Positions 5,271-5,713 of a stretch of 5,713 nt of DNA are shown piece after piece (within the stretch, counting starts at the first letter, position 1; every line of letters starts with the position of its first letter). The notes below the pieces were generated by a model. It was given only the letters and a program-made list of their open reading frames with translations. It was not told where the DNA came from and searched no databases. The stretch is taken from the NCBI GenBank assembly GCA_958419975.1, contig CATZIG010000132.1, forward strand, positions 1 through 5,713. The letters run 5' to 3'. Made by a program: the position numbers and the translations under genes. The DNA is from an uncultured Collinsella sp. GTDB lineage: Bacteria; Actinomycetota; Coriobacteriia; Coriobacteriales; Coriobacteriaceae.

Positions 5271-5713
5271 TTACGACAGCGCAATACCGCCGAGCCAGCC
5301 CCAACGCACGCCAGAGCCAGTGCCGTAGAACCCAATGAACGAGTCAAGCGACCTCGACGTGATGGCGCCCTCGTTACTCATAACGATGCCGCCGCCAACG
5401 TAGATGCCCACGTGGCCATAGATCAGGCCCGGTATGCCGGTGCCGCTATGCGATGAGTCGGCAACAATCATGCCCACCTGCAGCGCCGAGCGGTCGGAGC
5501 TATAGCACCAGGCGTTAAACATATCGCACGCGTTACCGCCAAAGTAGCCAACGCCGGCGTTACGGAAGACATTGGTAACCCACGCCGCGCACCAGTTCTG
5601 ACCCGGAGAAGGCGTGGAGTAGCACGCGTTGACGACGGCCTGCTGCTTGCCCGAGCCGGCATTCTGCTGCGGAGTTCCGGGCGCATACGATCCACCACCC
5701 GAGCTCGAACCAC
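5271..5713 (-). CDS. C-terminal part of a secreted NlpC/P60- or CHAP-like cell-wall hydrolase (N-terminus beyond right edge)
   Basis: The 146 visible residues end at the TAA at 5271-5273; the frame is open to the right edge and the visible part has no true start. They begin with a Gly/Ser/Pro/Gln linker (SSSGGGSYAPGTPQQNAGSG) of the kind that joins a surface or coiled-coil region to an enzyme domain. The domain follows: GQNWCAAWVTNVFRNAGVG with the probable catalytic Cys (codon 5589-5591), LQVGMIV, IYGHVGIYVGGG with the probable catalytic His (codon 5412-5414), then VMSNEG with a possible third polar residue (Asn, codon 5373-5375). This Cys-then-GHVGIY order is typical of papain-like peptidoglycan hydrolases that cut peptide stems or cross-bridges outside the cell. 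I cannot separate NlpC/P60 from CHAP on this fragment, nor say whether it acts in cell separation or is phage-derived. Two leftward terminator hairpins lie downstream. Confidence 0.85.
   Translation of the reverse strand, partial: GSSSGGGSYAPGTPQQNAGSGKQQAVVNACYSTPSPGQNWCAAWVTNVFRNAGVGYFGGNACDMFNAWCYSSDRSALQVGMIVADSSHSGTGIPGLIYGHVGIYVGGGIVMSNEGAITSRSLDSFIGFYGTGSGVRWGWLGGIALS

Noticed and set aside
5097..5456. Plus-strand open frame across the inverted repeat and the hydrolase gene
   Set aside because: Half of it translates repeat arms and a hairpin; the rest is antisense to the hydrolase domain.
1..5713. CRISPR array, rRNA or complete mobile element
   Set aside because: No regularly spaced direct repeats, rRNA-like sequence, transposase or integrase frame was found on either strand.

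Overview
The window looks like chromosomal DNA from a high-GC, gut-type actinobacterium, most likely class Coriobacteriia (Collinsella or Olsenella-like). This is an inference from GC-rich third codon positions, a phosphoketolase gene, AAGGAG-type ribosome binding sites and the style of the cell-wall hydrolase at the right edge. No rRNA or marker gene is present to settle the taxonomy.

Layout: (1) 1-1918, minus strand: most of a phosphoketolase gene (xfp), whose C-terminal end lies beyond the left edge. (2) 1919-2122: its control region, with two phased TAAAACGTTTTA-type LacI-family operators next to a -10 box, a set of overlapping hairpins, and a third related palindrome at the end of the upstream gene. 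(3) 2123-3151, minus strand: a complete LacI-family regulator, the obvious candidate to bind those operators. (4) 3152-3391: a divergent intergenic region holding a long near-perfect inverted repeat. (5) 3392-4354, plus strand: a complete murB for peptidoglycan precursor synthesis, followed by a strong terminator. (6) 4423-4884, minus strand: an unrecognised gene of about 153 codons with clearly lower GC than its neighbours. (7) 4885-5270: non-coding, with a short copy of the murB 3' end, two related terminator hairpins pointing leftward, and a 31-bp perfect inverted repeat around one of them. (8) 5271-5713, minus strand: the C-terminal part of a secreted cysteine-type cell-wall hydrolase (NlpC/P60- or CHAP-like), whose N-terminus lies beyond the right edge.

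Functionally, the left half is a carbon-metabolism unit: a sugar-responsive repressor and the phosphoketolase it probably controls. The right half concerns the cell wall (MurB and a hydrolase), with a small foreign-looking segment between. The most interesting point is that the last ten codons and stop of murB recur, diverged, about 690 bp downstream. This suggests that a small element carrying the unrecognised gene entered the 3' end of murB and supplied a replacement gene end. No integrase, transposase, CRISPR array or complete novel system is visible.
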